64,000 nt of DNA from Acanthornis magna (Eukaryota; Chordata; Aves; Passeriformes; Acanthizidae): positions 11,521,501 through 11,585,500 of the forward strand of contig JAWUZG010000004.1 in the NCBI GenBank assembly GCA_036785705.1, in the 5' to 3' direction. The notes under the pieces are model-generated. The model was not told the DNA's origin, did no database searches, and saw only the letters and a list, made by a program, of their open reading frames with translations. The translations under genes and the position numbers were made by a program. Positions 12,301 through 25,912 of the stretch are shown here, in pieces; position 1 is the stretch's first letter; the number at the start of each line of letters is the position of its first letter.

Positions 12301-13460
12301 TATAGTTCGCTTGTGAGAGAGAAGGAAAAATGGTTTAAAGTAATGGAATAGGATGGGGAAAGACAGCAGTACTGATTGATTACAATAGAGTGAGGCGAAA
12401 AATGCAAGGAATAAAGAGGAAACTGTGAAAGAACAATGACTGCATGATAAAAAAATTACCATAGTGGAGCCAGTAGAACTTCAGGAAAACATTTTAATTG
12501 TAGAATTATTGCAGGAAAGGCAATGCAAATGGTATGCACAAGGAGAGCTCAGAAAGTAGAAGTGAAGCAACTCTAACAACATAGATTGGAATATGTCTAG
12601 AGAGGAAGCTGTATTATACACGTTCAGAAATCATAGCTGAGACCACACAAAATCACTTAAAGTCATGTGATGTAACACAATAAAAAAGTCTGCCTATCAT
12701 TTTCCATTCTGCTTTTGAACATTTGTTTTCTTTTCTCAGTCTTCCCTTTTACAGTAAATAATAAAACAAGTAGACTGCAAGTGAAAAATGATGACACAGC
12801 TTTAGAAGATATCTAAATGCTGTGAGACCTGGAAAAAATTGAAAGCCAAAACCAGGACTATATCTTCTTATTTTTCTGAGTGAGGAATAGTTTAACAAAA
12901 TTGGTTCTTATGCTTTATAAACAAAGAAAATTAGAATAGGGTCTGTGGTTCTTTGTCCCCCTACAACCTCATATCTATTTCTGTGAGCAGGAATCTTAGT
13001 TCTGCTCTCCCACTCTACAAAACAACAAGGTATTCAGCATCTACACTATACATCCAACTTTTATACACATTCTAGTTTTCTCTGCTCCTTTCTTTTGTTG
13101 GATAAAGTTCCTGAAGCAGAACAGCAAATACTGTAGAAGTTCATGAGGAAGAATGTGATCGGTATTGCGGATGTCGCATCCTCTATCAGTCTGTGCCCAA
13201 ACACCTACCAGCTATAGTATTGAACACAGGAGCCAAAAATGTGAGCTGGGAGACAAGCATGCAATTCCAAAATCAGAATGAAATGAATTGTTCTGGTATC
13301 TATGTACAGCACCTAGGTCATAGGTCAAATATTTCTGTGTTACACTTTAAGAAAAATATGAAAAAGAAACTTGAAAAGCAATTTTATGCATTATTTAACA
13401 AGGAAAGTTTTTAAATTTCAATAAAAACAAGAATCTTCACCCATAATGTAGAATATTTCA
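9317..13460. other. AT-rich stretch without recognised gene
   Basis: No exon, known repeat or RNA gene is recognised. Frames are at most about 90 codons and scattered on both strands. A short palindromic purine/pyrimidine patch (ACACACACATACGTATAAAC) lies around 10065-10090, and an A/T-rich background continues throughout. Confidence 0.55.
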
Positions 13461-13468
13461 TGGAAAGA

Positions 13469-13612
13469 GAAAAGAAAAGAAAAGAAAAGAAAAGAAAAGA
13501 AAAGAAAAGAAAAGAAAAGAAAAGAAAAGAAAAGAAAAGAAAAGAAAAGAAAAGAAAAGAAAAGAAAAGAAAAGAAAAGAAAAGAAAAGAAAAGAAAAGA
13601 AAAGAAGAAAAG
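13469..13612. repeat. (AAAAG)n microsatellite
   Basis: From about 13471 to 13605 the sequence is 27 uninterrupted AAAAG units, followed by a slightly disturbed end (AAGAAAAGAG). Such purity over 135 bp implies recent expansion and probable length polymorphism. Apparent proteins made only of Lys/Glu/Arg, or of Phe/Leu/Ser on the other strand, are artefacts of this repeat. Confidence 0.98.
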
Positions 13613-13639
13613 AGAAAAAAAAAGATAAATCAAACATAT

Positions 13640-16600
13640 CAATGAAGTAAAGGTTTCTAAAATTACTGGAGAAATGTAATTTTATGTGGTTAACTGAAAC
13701 TCGTTTTGTAGAGAGAGATGGCAATAGATGCAAAATTTTACATTAAAGTTTCAGTAATGATAGAAGAAATACTCCACTGGACACAAAAAATGGGTAAATT
13801 GCTCTACTCTGATTTTTTTTTTTTTCAGAAGGTATAGTGACAAATTGCTACTGTGTTGCTATACAAATACTTTTTTCAATCGATGCATCAGGTTGAAATA
13901 AGTTTACAGAATTAGAAAAGGGCATCCGTACCTCATTGTGATGTTTATGGTATTTGTGCGGTGCTTGCTGCTGTGTTAATGGGAGCTAATGAAAGCTGTG
14001 TGGATAACTCGAATGAGATGCATTTCTCAATCCATTTCTAGGAGAATTGCACTGCTTATACTATGGAATATTTTTGATTGCTATGCATTGTTATTATTAG
14101 ATTACATTCACTCCACTGTATTTTTTTTACAGTCTTTCTTCTTAAATCAGAAACTGAAGCACAGAAGAGTTTCTTTTAGAACTTAATTCAAGTGCATTCT
14201 GACTCCCTTCTGTTTCCACAGAGTTTAGGTGATAGAGTTAAAATCACTTGGCATGTCAGCAAATTAATCCCTTAAAGTTCCTTGTAACTATGAAATGTTA
14301 TAACTCTTTCAGTCAGGCAATCAGCCTCAGTGTCCCAAGAACACTGAAGCCACTGGAGCCCCAACTAGGACTTTAAATGGACAAAGGAGCATCATTTTCC
14401 AGGTCTTCAGTATGTATTTCCAGCAGAATGAGGACCAAAGAAGATTTGTCTCTCAGTCCCACGAAATGAAACTCAGATAAAGAAACAGGACAGAGCAAAT
14501 GTGCAGTCAAAATCAGAATCCATTTGTTTTCTGCGAAAGACAATACATTTAAGAAGCAATAGGGGGAATTTCATTTTTACTGTTTCTTCCTGTTTCACCA
14601 CCTGTGGTCTGAGCCTATATATCAAGAATGTGGCTATAATAGGTTTGCTGTGTAGCAAATTTATATGCATACTTGACATTTCTCATAAAGTAATAAAAAA
14701 TCCTCTAAATAATCTCCATTAAAATAAAGAGATGAATAAATGATTCCTGTCTTTATCGTATTACTTAGAGAATATGAAAAAAAAAATAGAAAATAAACTC
14801 CTCTGGTGAATGCTTTTTGCCTTCACTGTAGATTCTGATAAGTATTGCATTAAAATATTGCAGTAGATCTAAAGTGAGTATCCTAACCATGGAACCTTAA
14901 TGGTCTTAGTTCATGCTCTGTTAGACCTCCCTACTGTGATGAACAACTCTTATGCTGAAATAATAATCAGCTCCATTAAAATGGTGCTAAGCAAGTCCCC
15001 ATTTCAATTATGTTCCTGCACATGCAGAGGGAGCATGTGGCATCTAAAAGTTTTAAAAGAAAACCTTCATGAATATAATTTTGTGTGAATCTCACGACTT
15101 CACTTTACTGATTTATAATGTAGCATTAAATCAACCCTTTTAACCTGATTAGTCCCTTTCCTCTCAGAGGAATCCACCCCTTGCTGGAATATATACTAAA
15201 ATCTCCTCAATACCTAGGTATATGTCTATTTTCTAATGAAACAAAACAAACAAAAAAAATCCATGATAGCTTTCATTTTTGTTGTCACTTGCAAATTTAT
15301 TGGCCTGCCACTGAAACTCCACTAAAACGTGGAAAGGATTGAAACACTGTAAATGAAATGTCCTTTATGGCAAAAGTTTTTGTTTTCAAACTGAAATGTT
15401 TCCCAAAGGCAAGAGGTTTCTAGTGAAAGTAATGTTGTTGACCCATTTTCTGAACTGGGCTTTAGTAACCAATCCAGCAAGAGAACCCAGATGATCAGAA
15501 CTTCACTACAATATATTTCCTTTCTATAGAAAGCTATCCGAACATGCAAAATTGTCTTTCCTTCCCTGTCTCTGAACTGTCTAAGTTACTCTTCTCAGCA
15601 ATTCTCCTCTGTTTGCACAGATTATTTTGTCTCAAGGCAGGAGTGGTGTCTTGCAGTAGCGTTCTGTAATGTGACAAAAATGCCTTTTTGCTACCTACTT
15701 CCAAGAGGGTGCAGCAAAATATGACTGCTATGAAAAACTTGTTATATGATAGCAATTAAGCCCCAGATGGCATTTACAAAAAACTGCAGTTGCCAATGCC
15801 TTCTCAGGTGCAAAACTCCCTCTCAGACTGAAACTCTACCTGCATGAGTATTACTCCATGACTGGTTATCAGTGACCTAATTATAGATCGCTGGGCTAAT
15901 AGAGACTTTTCAAATGGAGGGCTGAAGTCATTATTGTGTTTGTCATATATCTTCCCCTACCCACTCCCAGCTCCAGATTTAAAATAAGAATATCTTGGGA
16001 TTTCAAAGACACTGAACTACAGTTTCAAAGCACTGCATTTTCTCCTTTATTGTAATGTGACTCAGATTCCATAACAGATTTCAAGACCTTAAAGATACAG
16101 GTCCTAAAACAATATACAACATTTGCTACTGTATACAAAAGGGTGCGCAGCTAAGTTTGAAATATAATAGACCCTAAACAATTCAGAAGTGCTAAACCCT
16201 CTCAGTTTCAAATGAGAACAGAATTTGTAGTTGCTGTGTACTCCAGACTTTGTTTTTTTACAGTAAGCCTCAAGGAAACAAAAATCTCATCCTTGCCAAA
16301 CCTTTTACATCTCAGAGTGCACAAGGCAATGTGAAGAGATTTATACAAAACAAGAAAAACGGTCTTGGAGTTCTCTGGTTTTAACTCTTGTCTGGAGGTC
16401 TTCCTTGAGTGACAAGGGCAATGCATTAATGAGGAGGAAATGAAAATGAAAAAACTGAGGAAGTGAAATGCTTGTTTTCCTTCACTAATAGGATTGGCTC
16501 TTAATAAGAGACAATTAGTAAATGAATGCTTACTACCTCCTTTCACAATCAGCAGCAAACATAAAAAAGGGAGAAACACTGAAGCTAAAAATAGAATTGG

Positions 16601-19600
16601 ATGCATAAATAACTGCATCATTTTAGATTAAATCACAGAAGCAAGCAACAAAGACAGAACTTGTTCCAAGGCAGATCTATGCAATGAGCTTAAGTGCAAA
16701 GACACTGCAGAAGTTTCCTTTAGTGGTTTCATTTAGTGGACTTTGTATCAAGTGTAACTCTACAAACTGCAGACATACATGCCTGAGATAGTCCTCCTAA
16801 ACTTCATTTCAAGTTAATATAGAAAAAATATGCACTTCCTGAAGATAATTCATTTCATATCAAAATGGGCATCTAAAGCAGATAAAATGTACCCATAAGT
16901 GACTCTCTGTCTCTATTGAGCAACTACAAAACGACCATATAGTGACTAGTTCAGATGGAAATGCTTACAGTGTGAAAGTTTAAAAGTAGGTGATATGAAT
17001 TCCTTCTCTAGGGTCTGGGTAAGTGATAGTCAGGTTTCAAAAGAAGTGAGAAATATACCAATTTCCCATTACAGATATCATAAATCTTTGTAGCTATCAA
17101 GTGCATATTAAAAATATGTGCAGGCTTCCCCAGAAACCATGACACCACATTAAAAACAGCACAAAAGCAGTTATTGAGATGATAAGAAATGACGGATTTG
17201 AAGTTGTTTCTGTAACTTTATTTTGCAAGTCTTTTGAGTACAGAGACATTCAATACTTGTTTATAACTCATTTTTTTCATAGACTTTGTGCTTCATATAG
17301 AGTACAGAATGGATCTTGCAATGAGTACCAGGGTTATTTACTGCAGAGGAAAATACAGAGATAATCACAATGTAAATGTTGTCCACTTTTTTACCAAATT
17401 TCATATAAAAAAGCAGGAAAATCAAGTGATTTCCAGAAGTTCTTATAATCTGGTTTTGAATGAAAATGAAACTGTCTTTCTCTGTAAGTAAAAAATATTC
17501 AGAGAAATCAGGTGCAAAATTCTTTTCCAAATGTTTTTAAATTTCCCAAAATCATAATGTATGAAAAATTGGTCCTGAAATTGGAGTAACAGACTCCTTT
17601 TAACTGAGCTGATCTCCTCTTCTAGCAAGCCAAATTGAATGGCACTCAAAACTGGGGAACAGGTAACAACAGGAAAAAGTATAGAACAAGCAGCAGCAGC
17701 AGCAGTAAGTCACTACACCCAAAGTTACAATTCTCACTACAGCTGCATTATCTCTCCAATAATTCTCTTAATAAAATCCCTCCTCCTAGGTCCACCAGAA
17801 TTTTCCTCTTATTTATTATCCAGTACAAAGTATCTTATGAAGCATTACTTTTAATATCAAGTATATTAAGATTTCTTACAGAGAGTTGTCCAGTGACAAA
17901 CAATCAAATATATTCTCTCTAGGAATCTTGAGGCTCACTTGAAGGATCAGTGAAATTAACTTCTACTGCTGAAGAATGGATTCTGGATGATCTGTCAAGT
18001 TCTGCCTCATGCATCTTAATAATACTCATTTGACCAGACAAATATTTCAGCTCTGATGATAATATATTTTTCCTCTAGTCTTCAAGGAAGATCTAAGTTT
18101 CAAACAGATGTTGTGATAAAACCTCAGTCATCATCATGGCTGCAAGCAGCAGATGATGACTTTGCAACTCCAAATAGGAGAGGTATTCTGCAAATCAACA
18201 CACTGATGTAGTTATAACATATGTCAAAACAGTAAATTGTCAGAGAGGCAGAAGAACCAAACAGGGTGAATTACTACTGAATCAAATCTGTGAAGAACCA
18301 AAAAAAAAAATATATAAATGTTCCTGTTTGCTGAAACTGTTCTGCTCATGTGTGTATTTCTTTTCAAAGAACTATCTAGCACTCTGAGGACTCTCAGTGA
18401 ATCAGCAGTGATGAGATCCTAGAGAAGAACAAGAAAAAACTACCGTTATCCATAAACTTAGGTGAAGGAATGAAAAAACACCAATCATTTTCCCTAAAAT
18501 CACTAGAAATATCTCTTGTATGAAAAGCAGCTTATTATATTTTTCAAAAATAAATAAATAATTTTTTTAATATCTTGACAGAGCTCAGGAAGAAAAACAG
18601 CTCTGAAAATAAACAGTGCAGCTGGAGGGTCATGGCCTCAGGCATGATTTCTCTGTTTTGTTTCCGCACAGTTGTAAATTAATATTAATTCTTCATGACT
18701 TATTACAGTTGTCTTTTTCTCTGAAACAGTATTGATTGACTTGTTTTTTCTTCAAACTGCATTTCTCTCTGCATTGCTTTGTACACTTTTACAAATGTGC
18801 CTTCATGACAGCCTAAGGCTAGGGTGACACATAGGGATCAAACTGGAGACCTCCTGTGTTACAACCTTGAAGTGAAAATCCATGACTTTGCAGTTAAGGA
18901 TTTTAAGAACCCATTCTCTGTGGATCAGTGGAGAAGGGATCCTATAATACCTATTTTCTACTGTTGCTTTTATAACTCAAATGTACTTCCTGTAAAGTTT
19001 CTAGAGATGCATTTTCTTGAACAGTTTACAAATAACAATAGAAATTTATAAGGTCCTGTTAATCTAAAAAAATATCCCTTTAGGAAACTACTCTCTCTTT
19101 TCCTGGAAGAAATATTTAGGTCTCAAACTTAATCTAAATTGTTCACTTAAAATGTATTAGAAAAATGTTAAACTTGTGATATTACAGGAAGAGTAGTGTA
19201 CATTCCAGGTTAAAGCTACTTTTCTAGAATGTGAATTATCTGTAATTATCTCATCACATAGTTTGCATACATTATATTATACTTCTTTTGAGGTATATAA
19301 AAAGGAAGAGATGCATTTTCAAAATGACTTGTCATAACTGTCAATTTTTAATGTAACTAATTGATCATTTATGTCTCTTGTGTCCTGCTGCACCATTCTA
19401 GCAATATTTTCAAGAAAAAACCCTCCACGGTGTTGATATGCCATACTTCAACACACATGGATATTTATTATACAATAAAAATTCCTTTGAAACAGAGAAT
19501 TTCCAGTGCTGCTTCTGTGGCTGGAGGTAATCAAAGGGGAAAACTATACAAGATGAAGAATCAAAGGGAACTGCTTTATGTAAGGTATAAAAGAAAAAAG

Positions 19601-22139
19601 TAACTTACAACACTTTCCAATTTGTCACTAACAGCACTGTAAAGCATATAAATGTTGAAGGTTATTATATGTTATCATGGTAGATAGGAGATCAAAGAGG
19701 TAGAAAGAAGAATATGTAGACAGACAATGTGCAAATGCTGCAAACAGAAGGTAGTGTAATTAAACCAATCTCTATTAGCCATTGGTACTTTCTAGCTGTC
19801 ACATTTTGACAATGTTTACACATATGCTTGCATATTCACATACATATATGGAAGTCTTTCATCAGGTCTGACAAGAAGCAACAAAATACAGACTAAACAC
19901 TACTTACAGTAGCTCTGGGAATAATTATGGTAATCTACCAGACCACTTGAGAGAGAAGAATAGTCAGCACCTGTGGAGCAGAGAGGTGGCAGCAGAAGGA
20001 CGTGACCAGCAGTTAACCTCTGCGGAACAAAGAGAGAAGAGTGCCCTTAACAATTCCCATTACACTTACCGCAGTGTAACGGGAAAGGTCAGATGAGTCT
20101 TTTAAGGGATGCTGAATAAAAATACCTCTTGTCTTCCTGCTACATCAGCGGTGTCATAAAGAATTTTATTGTTGCTTACAATCCTTGCTGCTCTCATATC
20201 ATTAGGTTATAACAGCTGAAACACTACTGCTTTTATCTATGCCTGTAAAGAAAATTACCAGTATGTTTGACAGCAGTACCCTCAACACTCCAGGAAAGGT
20301 AGCAGAAAAAGGCAATGGTGTTTGAAGCCAAACAAGTCAAAAAGGCAAAAAAGATCTTTGGCCCTGCCAGCCCTTGCTGCTGACTCTCCTGTCAGAGAGA
20401 AGGCTGAAGAGGCAGGTGTGTGTTCCTGAAGCTATTCTGCCTCTTTCACATCCACTATTATTCACTTTTTTCTCCTTGACTTGCTCTCAGGCTTGGCTGC
20501 CCCAGCAGCCACTCCAGGACTCTAACAGGACTACAAATGCAGGCTCAGAGCCTGCCCTTCTACAGCACTCTGAGCTCTTCAGGACTGCCCAGATCTACAC
20601 CCTGTCCTTCTGCTGGAGAAGAGCCAGAGAAAGAGAAAAACAAAGCCACCCTGTGTGACATCTTGTTCTGAGTAATTGATGCTCTTTTACAGACAAATTT
20701 AAAGTTAAGGATACAGAAGGGAAGACAGCTAGGAAGGGCAGTGTATATGGGAAGGACCTTATTAAAGACTCCTTTTTAAAAAAAACCCCAAATTATTTTT
20801 CAAAAACCTCTATTTTCCACTTCAATTATGACATAATAGTACAGCTGCTTATTTCTTCATTATTTATTTTAATTTTTTACAAGCTAGACATTTAAAAAGA
20901 AAATTCTTCCTTCAAAACTGGAACAGCTGGTTAGACTGTACCAGAAGTAAATAACGTGCCTATACCTCAGAAAATAAATAATATCTGTGAAAACAACAAA
21001 GGTTTTTGGGAGTTGGAAGCTGAACTAATGTCTGTCCCGTTAGTGACTGTCACACACGTTCACTGGATTGAGAAAGGATAAAGCTGTATCATTTGTGGCT
21101 TATGGAGCTAAACACAACTTCACAGTTAAACACTCCTTAGGTAGTTGAACACAGTTCTATCAGCAAACCCACCCTTCCTGGTTACTTTTACTTTAGAAAA
21201 AATAAATAAATCCATGACTTGTTTGTGTTTATTACTAATTTACAAGTAAACTTATTCTGCCTCATTTAATGTAAGGTATCTCTAAGAATGAGAAGATAAA
21301 AAAATTTAGCCTATTGACTTTGGTTCAGTCCACTGTAAAGGAGCACTGAATTGTTTTGACAGTGGAGGAATATGTAACAGGTCAAAAAAATACTGTAATG
21401 GCTAAAATTGCTTTCAATATAGCATGTGTGGCAGGCAGCAGCCTCTTAAAAAAAAAAAAAAAAAAGTCTGGCATTCATAACAGAAGATGCACATTATTTC
21501 TCATTAAAAAATATAACATATGCATTTACTGAGTATTAACAGACCAAGTGCATGAAACAAATAGACCCTGGTACATATGTAACTGATGCTACAATTTAAG
21601 GTTTTTCTTAAACACAGAGCCAAGGATTTTTGAATTGGTTCTCAATATTGGGCTTCTAGGCTTCCATTAAAGCACTTAATTAGGGCAGCTAATTGACATT
21701 CTAAAGACCCAAACAGCTACAACCCCAATGAATGAGAAATTCTAGGTTGTCAAATCCTCTCAAAAATGTGTGCACATCTATTTTGTTGTTTATTTTCAAA
21801 GAGAGGTTTAAGTTAGGCACATATATTTGACTGAAGGGCTTAATATACCTTGCCAGAATAATTAATAGTTTTGTATAAATGTGTACTCTAATATGCATGT
21901 GAGACAAAAAACACCACCATAAAGACGAAGAAAAATAAAGCTGATTATAGGAATCATAATTACTTAGGAGTAGCCTTATTAGAATGCAACACAGAATTCC
22001 AAATGATAAAATGAAAGAGTGAGTGGAAATTGCATGCATTACACAGCTTATTTTGAGTAAATACCAACAGAATCTATGCAGAATACCATATCATCATCTC
22101 TTCTGCATGGGACACATTTCCCATTTAAAAAAATCACCA
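13640..22139. other. AT-rich stretch without recognised gene
   Basis: No gene is recognised. Contents of note are a short (CAG)5 run near 17691-17706, a hairpin at 18126-18161, a weak tRNA-like or SINE-like patch at about 18820-18900, and an 18-A run at 21448-21465. A slightly GC-richer patch at 20340-20660 carries a 94-codon frame with no recognisable similarity. The 137-codon minus frame at 16208-16621 has no family motif I know. Confidence 0.55.
18126..18161. repeat. Short inverted repeat (hairpin)
   Basis: AGTCATCATC (18126-18135) is the exact reverse complement of GATGATGACT (18152-18161). Inside it GCTGC (18139-18143) pairs with GCAGC (18146-18150). The result is a compact hairpin of about 15 base pairs with a small asymmetric bulge. 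Its function is unknown and it is shorter than a typical pre-microRNA. Confidence 0.7.
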
Positions 22140-22140
22140 T

Positions 22141-22684
22141 AAATAGAATCATAGGATCACAGGATGGTTTGAGTTGGAAAGGACTTTAAAGATCATCTAG
22201 ATCCCACCATGGGCAGAGATACCACCAACTAGATCAGGTTGCCCAAAGCCCCATCCAGCCTGGCCTTGAACAGTTCCAGGGACGGGGCAGCCACAACTTC
22301 TCTGGGCAGCCTGTGACAGTGTCTCATCACCCTCACAGTAAATAAAAACAATAGATATAACATCTAATGTAAATCTCTCCTCTTTTAGCTTGTTCTGTCA
22401 CTATCTGTCCATGTGAAAAATCACTCACCATTATTTTATAAGCTCCCTTTAAGTACTGGAAGGCTTCAATTCTGCTCTCCAGGCCAAATAACCCCAGCTC
22501 TCTCAGCTTGTCTCCAGAGAGGCATTGCTTCAGCCCTCAGACCAGCTCTTCTCTGGGCTTGGTCCAACAGATCTGTATCTTTCCTTTGCTGAAGACCCCA
22601 GAGCAGGATGCAGCACTGCAGGTGGGGTCTCACAAGAGCAGAGGGGTAGAATCACCTCCCTTGATCTGCTGGCCATGGCTTTAA
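22141..22684 (-). mobile_element. CR1 LINE 3' end, antisense
   Basis: It begins with the antisense CR1 terminus (ATAGAATCATAGGATCACAG, GTTTGAGTTGGAAAGGAC) and runs through CCCCATCCAGCCTGGCCTTG, CAGCTCTCTCAGCTTGTCTC and AGGTGGGGTCTCACAAGAGC to TGATCTGCTGGCCATGGC. This is about 540 bp of the 3' UTR and ORF2 end. It is 5'-truncated, which is typical for the family. The 76-codon frame at 22525-22755 overlaps it. Confidence 0.93.
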
Positions 22685-22689
22685 ATTCA

Positions 22690-25425
22690 CTCTACAGTTT
22701 TTTTAAGAAGAATTTGGGGGAAATAATTTGTTGTGGTAATTCCCCAGTGAACTAGATACATTGGTTGCCAGCTGTATGTTTTCCAGGCAGAACTATCACA
22801 ACTTAGATAAGCAGTACTAAGTTTGTCAGGACTTTAAGTCTGTTATCTCAGAAACTTTCAAGGTTAGAAATAAGTGTATCTTTCACAATTATGAAAAAAT
22901 GTGCTGCATTAGACTGCAGTAACTTTTATGGTCATTTTATTACCATACTTTCATATTTCATTTTGGGAGATGTAGGAGAAAGAAGTGCTTAAACTGGGAA
23001 ATATTAGTTTAGGGAAAAGGACTGAAACTACCTGGGCAGAATTTAGCATAGCTGTCACACCTGAATCAAAAGGATTTCCTTTATAGTCAATAGAGAAGAT
23101 CTCTCAAGGTAGGCACCAGCCCACTGGTTTTAAATACATTCTTCAGAATGATATGAATCTTAGAAGGTATAGTGAAAATAGAGAAATGGTAGAAATGGCA
23201 GCAAAGCTACAGGGAGAAAGAGTGACTTGATTACAACTACATAAACAACTCAGGAAAAGAAATTATGAACTTTAAGTGTTTCTGCTGATTCTCCTTTTAA
23301 CTTTCACAGGTCTCACTGCTGCAACAGAAATCCAAGAGGTTTCAGGCCTGCCTTTGTCCCTGGAGGTTAAAACACAGAATATTAAAAGAGGTATTTAAGG
23401 AATCCTGGTCTACATACACACCGAGTTATGCTACAACATTTGAGAATCTTTAGCAGCAGGAAAATTTTTAGAAGCTTGAGTTGTACATTTGTAACTTAAA
23501 AAAAACAAAAACAAAGAGCATCTGCCAAACCAAAATAATTCCTTCTTTTCATTTAATGAGAGTAGATTATGACATACATATCAAAACCTTAAGGTTACCA
23601 TAATGTGAAATTCTTGTCAAGAATTTGTACATAATTTTATGTTACTTTTTACAATTGTCTTTGCTTCATGATTTGTTCTATTAAAAAGCCCAAACGCAAA
23701 ATTAAAGTTTCTCAGTGTTTCTTCCGTGCAGCGTTACCTTAGTTTGGAGGAAGGGCAGGTATTTTTGGAGAATCATACTTCTTCCTGTCACTACAGCTAA
23801 TGAGGCACGGGAAACCATTGACTGTTGCTTGATCATGCATACAGAAAAAGCAACTGTTAGGAAGCACATTCTTCTTCTGAGATGAAGCCATCTGCAGCCA
23901 ATCCCAGCAGGTTTTCCTATAGGGCTGCAAGTGCACAATAAGAATACAGATTGTTTCTACTTTCCACATCCTTTTAGCAGAGCCTAAGCCATTACAATTG
24001 GGAAAATCAAGATAAACACAGATGTCTCATTTTCCTAGGTAGTCTTCCCATGTATTGTGCATGCATTCTTTTGAACATCTAAGATATTGTTTAAAAAACC
24101 CAACAACCCAGAAATTAAACTGGAAGACTTTATCAAATCCTGTACATCAGGAAAAAGCAATCATGAGACACCAGATCCACATCTGCCAACACTTGATTTT
24201 AATTATTTGTTTGATAGGTATTTCTAGACAAACAGACTCAGTCACTACCAGATGTAGCATGTCTGTGTTAATAATCTATGATAATTGACTCTTCCTTTTG
24301 CCAATTACCACACATCCAAACTGAGTGTCTTTCCTTCTCTCTCTGTCTTTAAATTCACTAGAAGGTTAGAGAATTATAAACTGAAAAATTGCGAAGGATA
24401 AGGAATGTCATTAAAATGTGATTGCAATCAAGATTAGGTGTCAGTGTTTATCTTCTGTGAGAAAGCAGAAACAAACAATCTGAGAACTTTCTTGTCTTTA
24501 AGCAGCACTGTTGGCTGGTCCTCTAAAATATTTCTCCTTTCAGTATGTTACGAACACCTCAACATTTGCAAAAAAAATTAAAACCAAAACATGCAATGTG
24601 TATGAATGTAGGAATTATGTTACTGAAAAGCATAGAAGTATTTTCTCAAAAATTGAGATGAGAGGAAAAACAGAGCAATTTATTTATGTATTCTGTGAAT
24701 GTTTAACATTCAGCTTATTAAGGATAGTATTTTGGCTATTATTTTCTGATATTGCTAATTAGCACATAATACTGATTTATAAATCTGGCTGTAATTATAC
24801 CATTCTAGCCAAAGAAATTGAATTTGCAAAGGCTAACTAGCACAAAGCCTCAATTATCAGCTGATTATAATCATTCGGCACTGTGACAAGTGAGTTGTCA
24901 TAAGCCCAGTTGTTGCGAGGAAAATAAATGCAGCAAAAATACCAAGCAGAAATTATTTCAGTCAGTGTAGGAAAAAATAAATCTTTATTTTAGAAGTTCA
25001 ATAACCTAAATCCAAATGCTTTGAGATAAACAGAATTTATGAGGTAAGACATTTTTATAATAGAAAATGCACTTTTCAACATTCCTGTCTATTTCTTTCC
25101 CCTAATTCAGATGGACAAAAACCAGTTTTATTTGCTAAATTAATAGTAAAACATTTCATTTTCATCACAACACAGGTACACTTACTATCAATTTAACTGC
25201 TATGTAAATACTGCCACCTGAGCAGACAGGTCTTATTTTAAAAAAGTGTTGTGATTACAGAGGTGTGTTGAAACAAAGATACTTATGACTCCCAGCTTGA
25301 CTCAGTTTTTGGACTAGAGTTCAACCATCTAATTTTAGATACCTAATAGAATTACCCCAGTTAGCAACATAGTCTCTTTAAGATTCTTCTAATGGTCAGT
25401 GAAAGGTGATTTCAGACCTTTGCAA
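22690..25425. other. AT-rich stretch, possible conserved non-coding part
   Basis: No gene or known repeat is recognised. The part at about 24765-24930 has features often seen in conserved developmental non-coding elements. It has moderate composition, clustered TAATTA/ATTA-type words and little simple repeat. Conservation cannot be assessed here. Confidence 0.5.
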
Positions 25426-25589
25426 GGTAAGTCAGGAGTTTTTTGGGTCCAGTTGCCCACTAGAGGTGAAAATCTCTGTCTTCATCAATGAGGGAGATTC
25501 TGTTTTAAGATATTAACTGCGTAACTGTTGCCTTTGATCATATGGCCAGGTCACCTAGGTCTTCTACAGCCAAAACCCAGGAGAAATGC

Positions 25590-25912
25590 TCTATACTCTG
25601 TCTGAGAGGCTGAACAATCCTGTACAATTTGTGAAGGGGGTTAGTCGAGAATTGGGGTGCTAACATGAAGTGTGCAGACAGTGAGACTGGACAGGGCACC
25701 CACCAGCAAGCAAGACCCCAGACTTAAACAACACAGGGAGCAAGATCGAGCACTGATAGGGAAGCCCCAATTCATCCCTTACATCTGTGTCCTTGCCTAT
25801 CATGTTGAATTATTAATAATAAACTATTGACCATTGCATTGTGAACAACATCTCAGACCTGGATAGTTGGCTAAGAAAAAAGTAATGTGAAATGGACTGG
25901 GACACAAACCCT
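25590..25912 (+). mobile_element. Possible degraded LTR
   Basis: The composition changes to balanced bases, and an AATAAA signal occurs at 25818-25823. It is followed by about 90 bp resembling a U5-like tail (CAACATCTCAGACCTGGATA, then GGGACACAAACCCTCCATAC). From memory this wording resembles decayed avian ERV LTRs. I could not define TG...CA ends or a target duplication, so both limits are approximate and another repeat type is possible. Confidence 0.4.

Noticed and set aside
13418..13733. Lys/Glu-rich and Phe/Leu/Ser-rich open frames
   Set aside because: They are direct translations of the (AAAAG)n microsatellite.
16208..16621. 137-codon minus frame
   Set aside because: No family similarity that I recognise, and composition is like the non-coding flanks.
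19983..20000. AGGTGGCAGC resembling a CTCF core
   Set aside because: The upstream half of the motif does not match.
20340..20660. Slightly GC-richer 94-codon frame
   Set aside because: No splice, motif or repeat evidence supports a gene.
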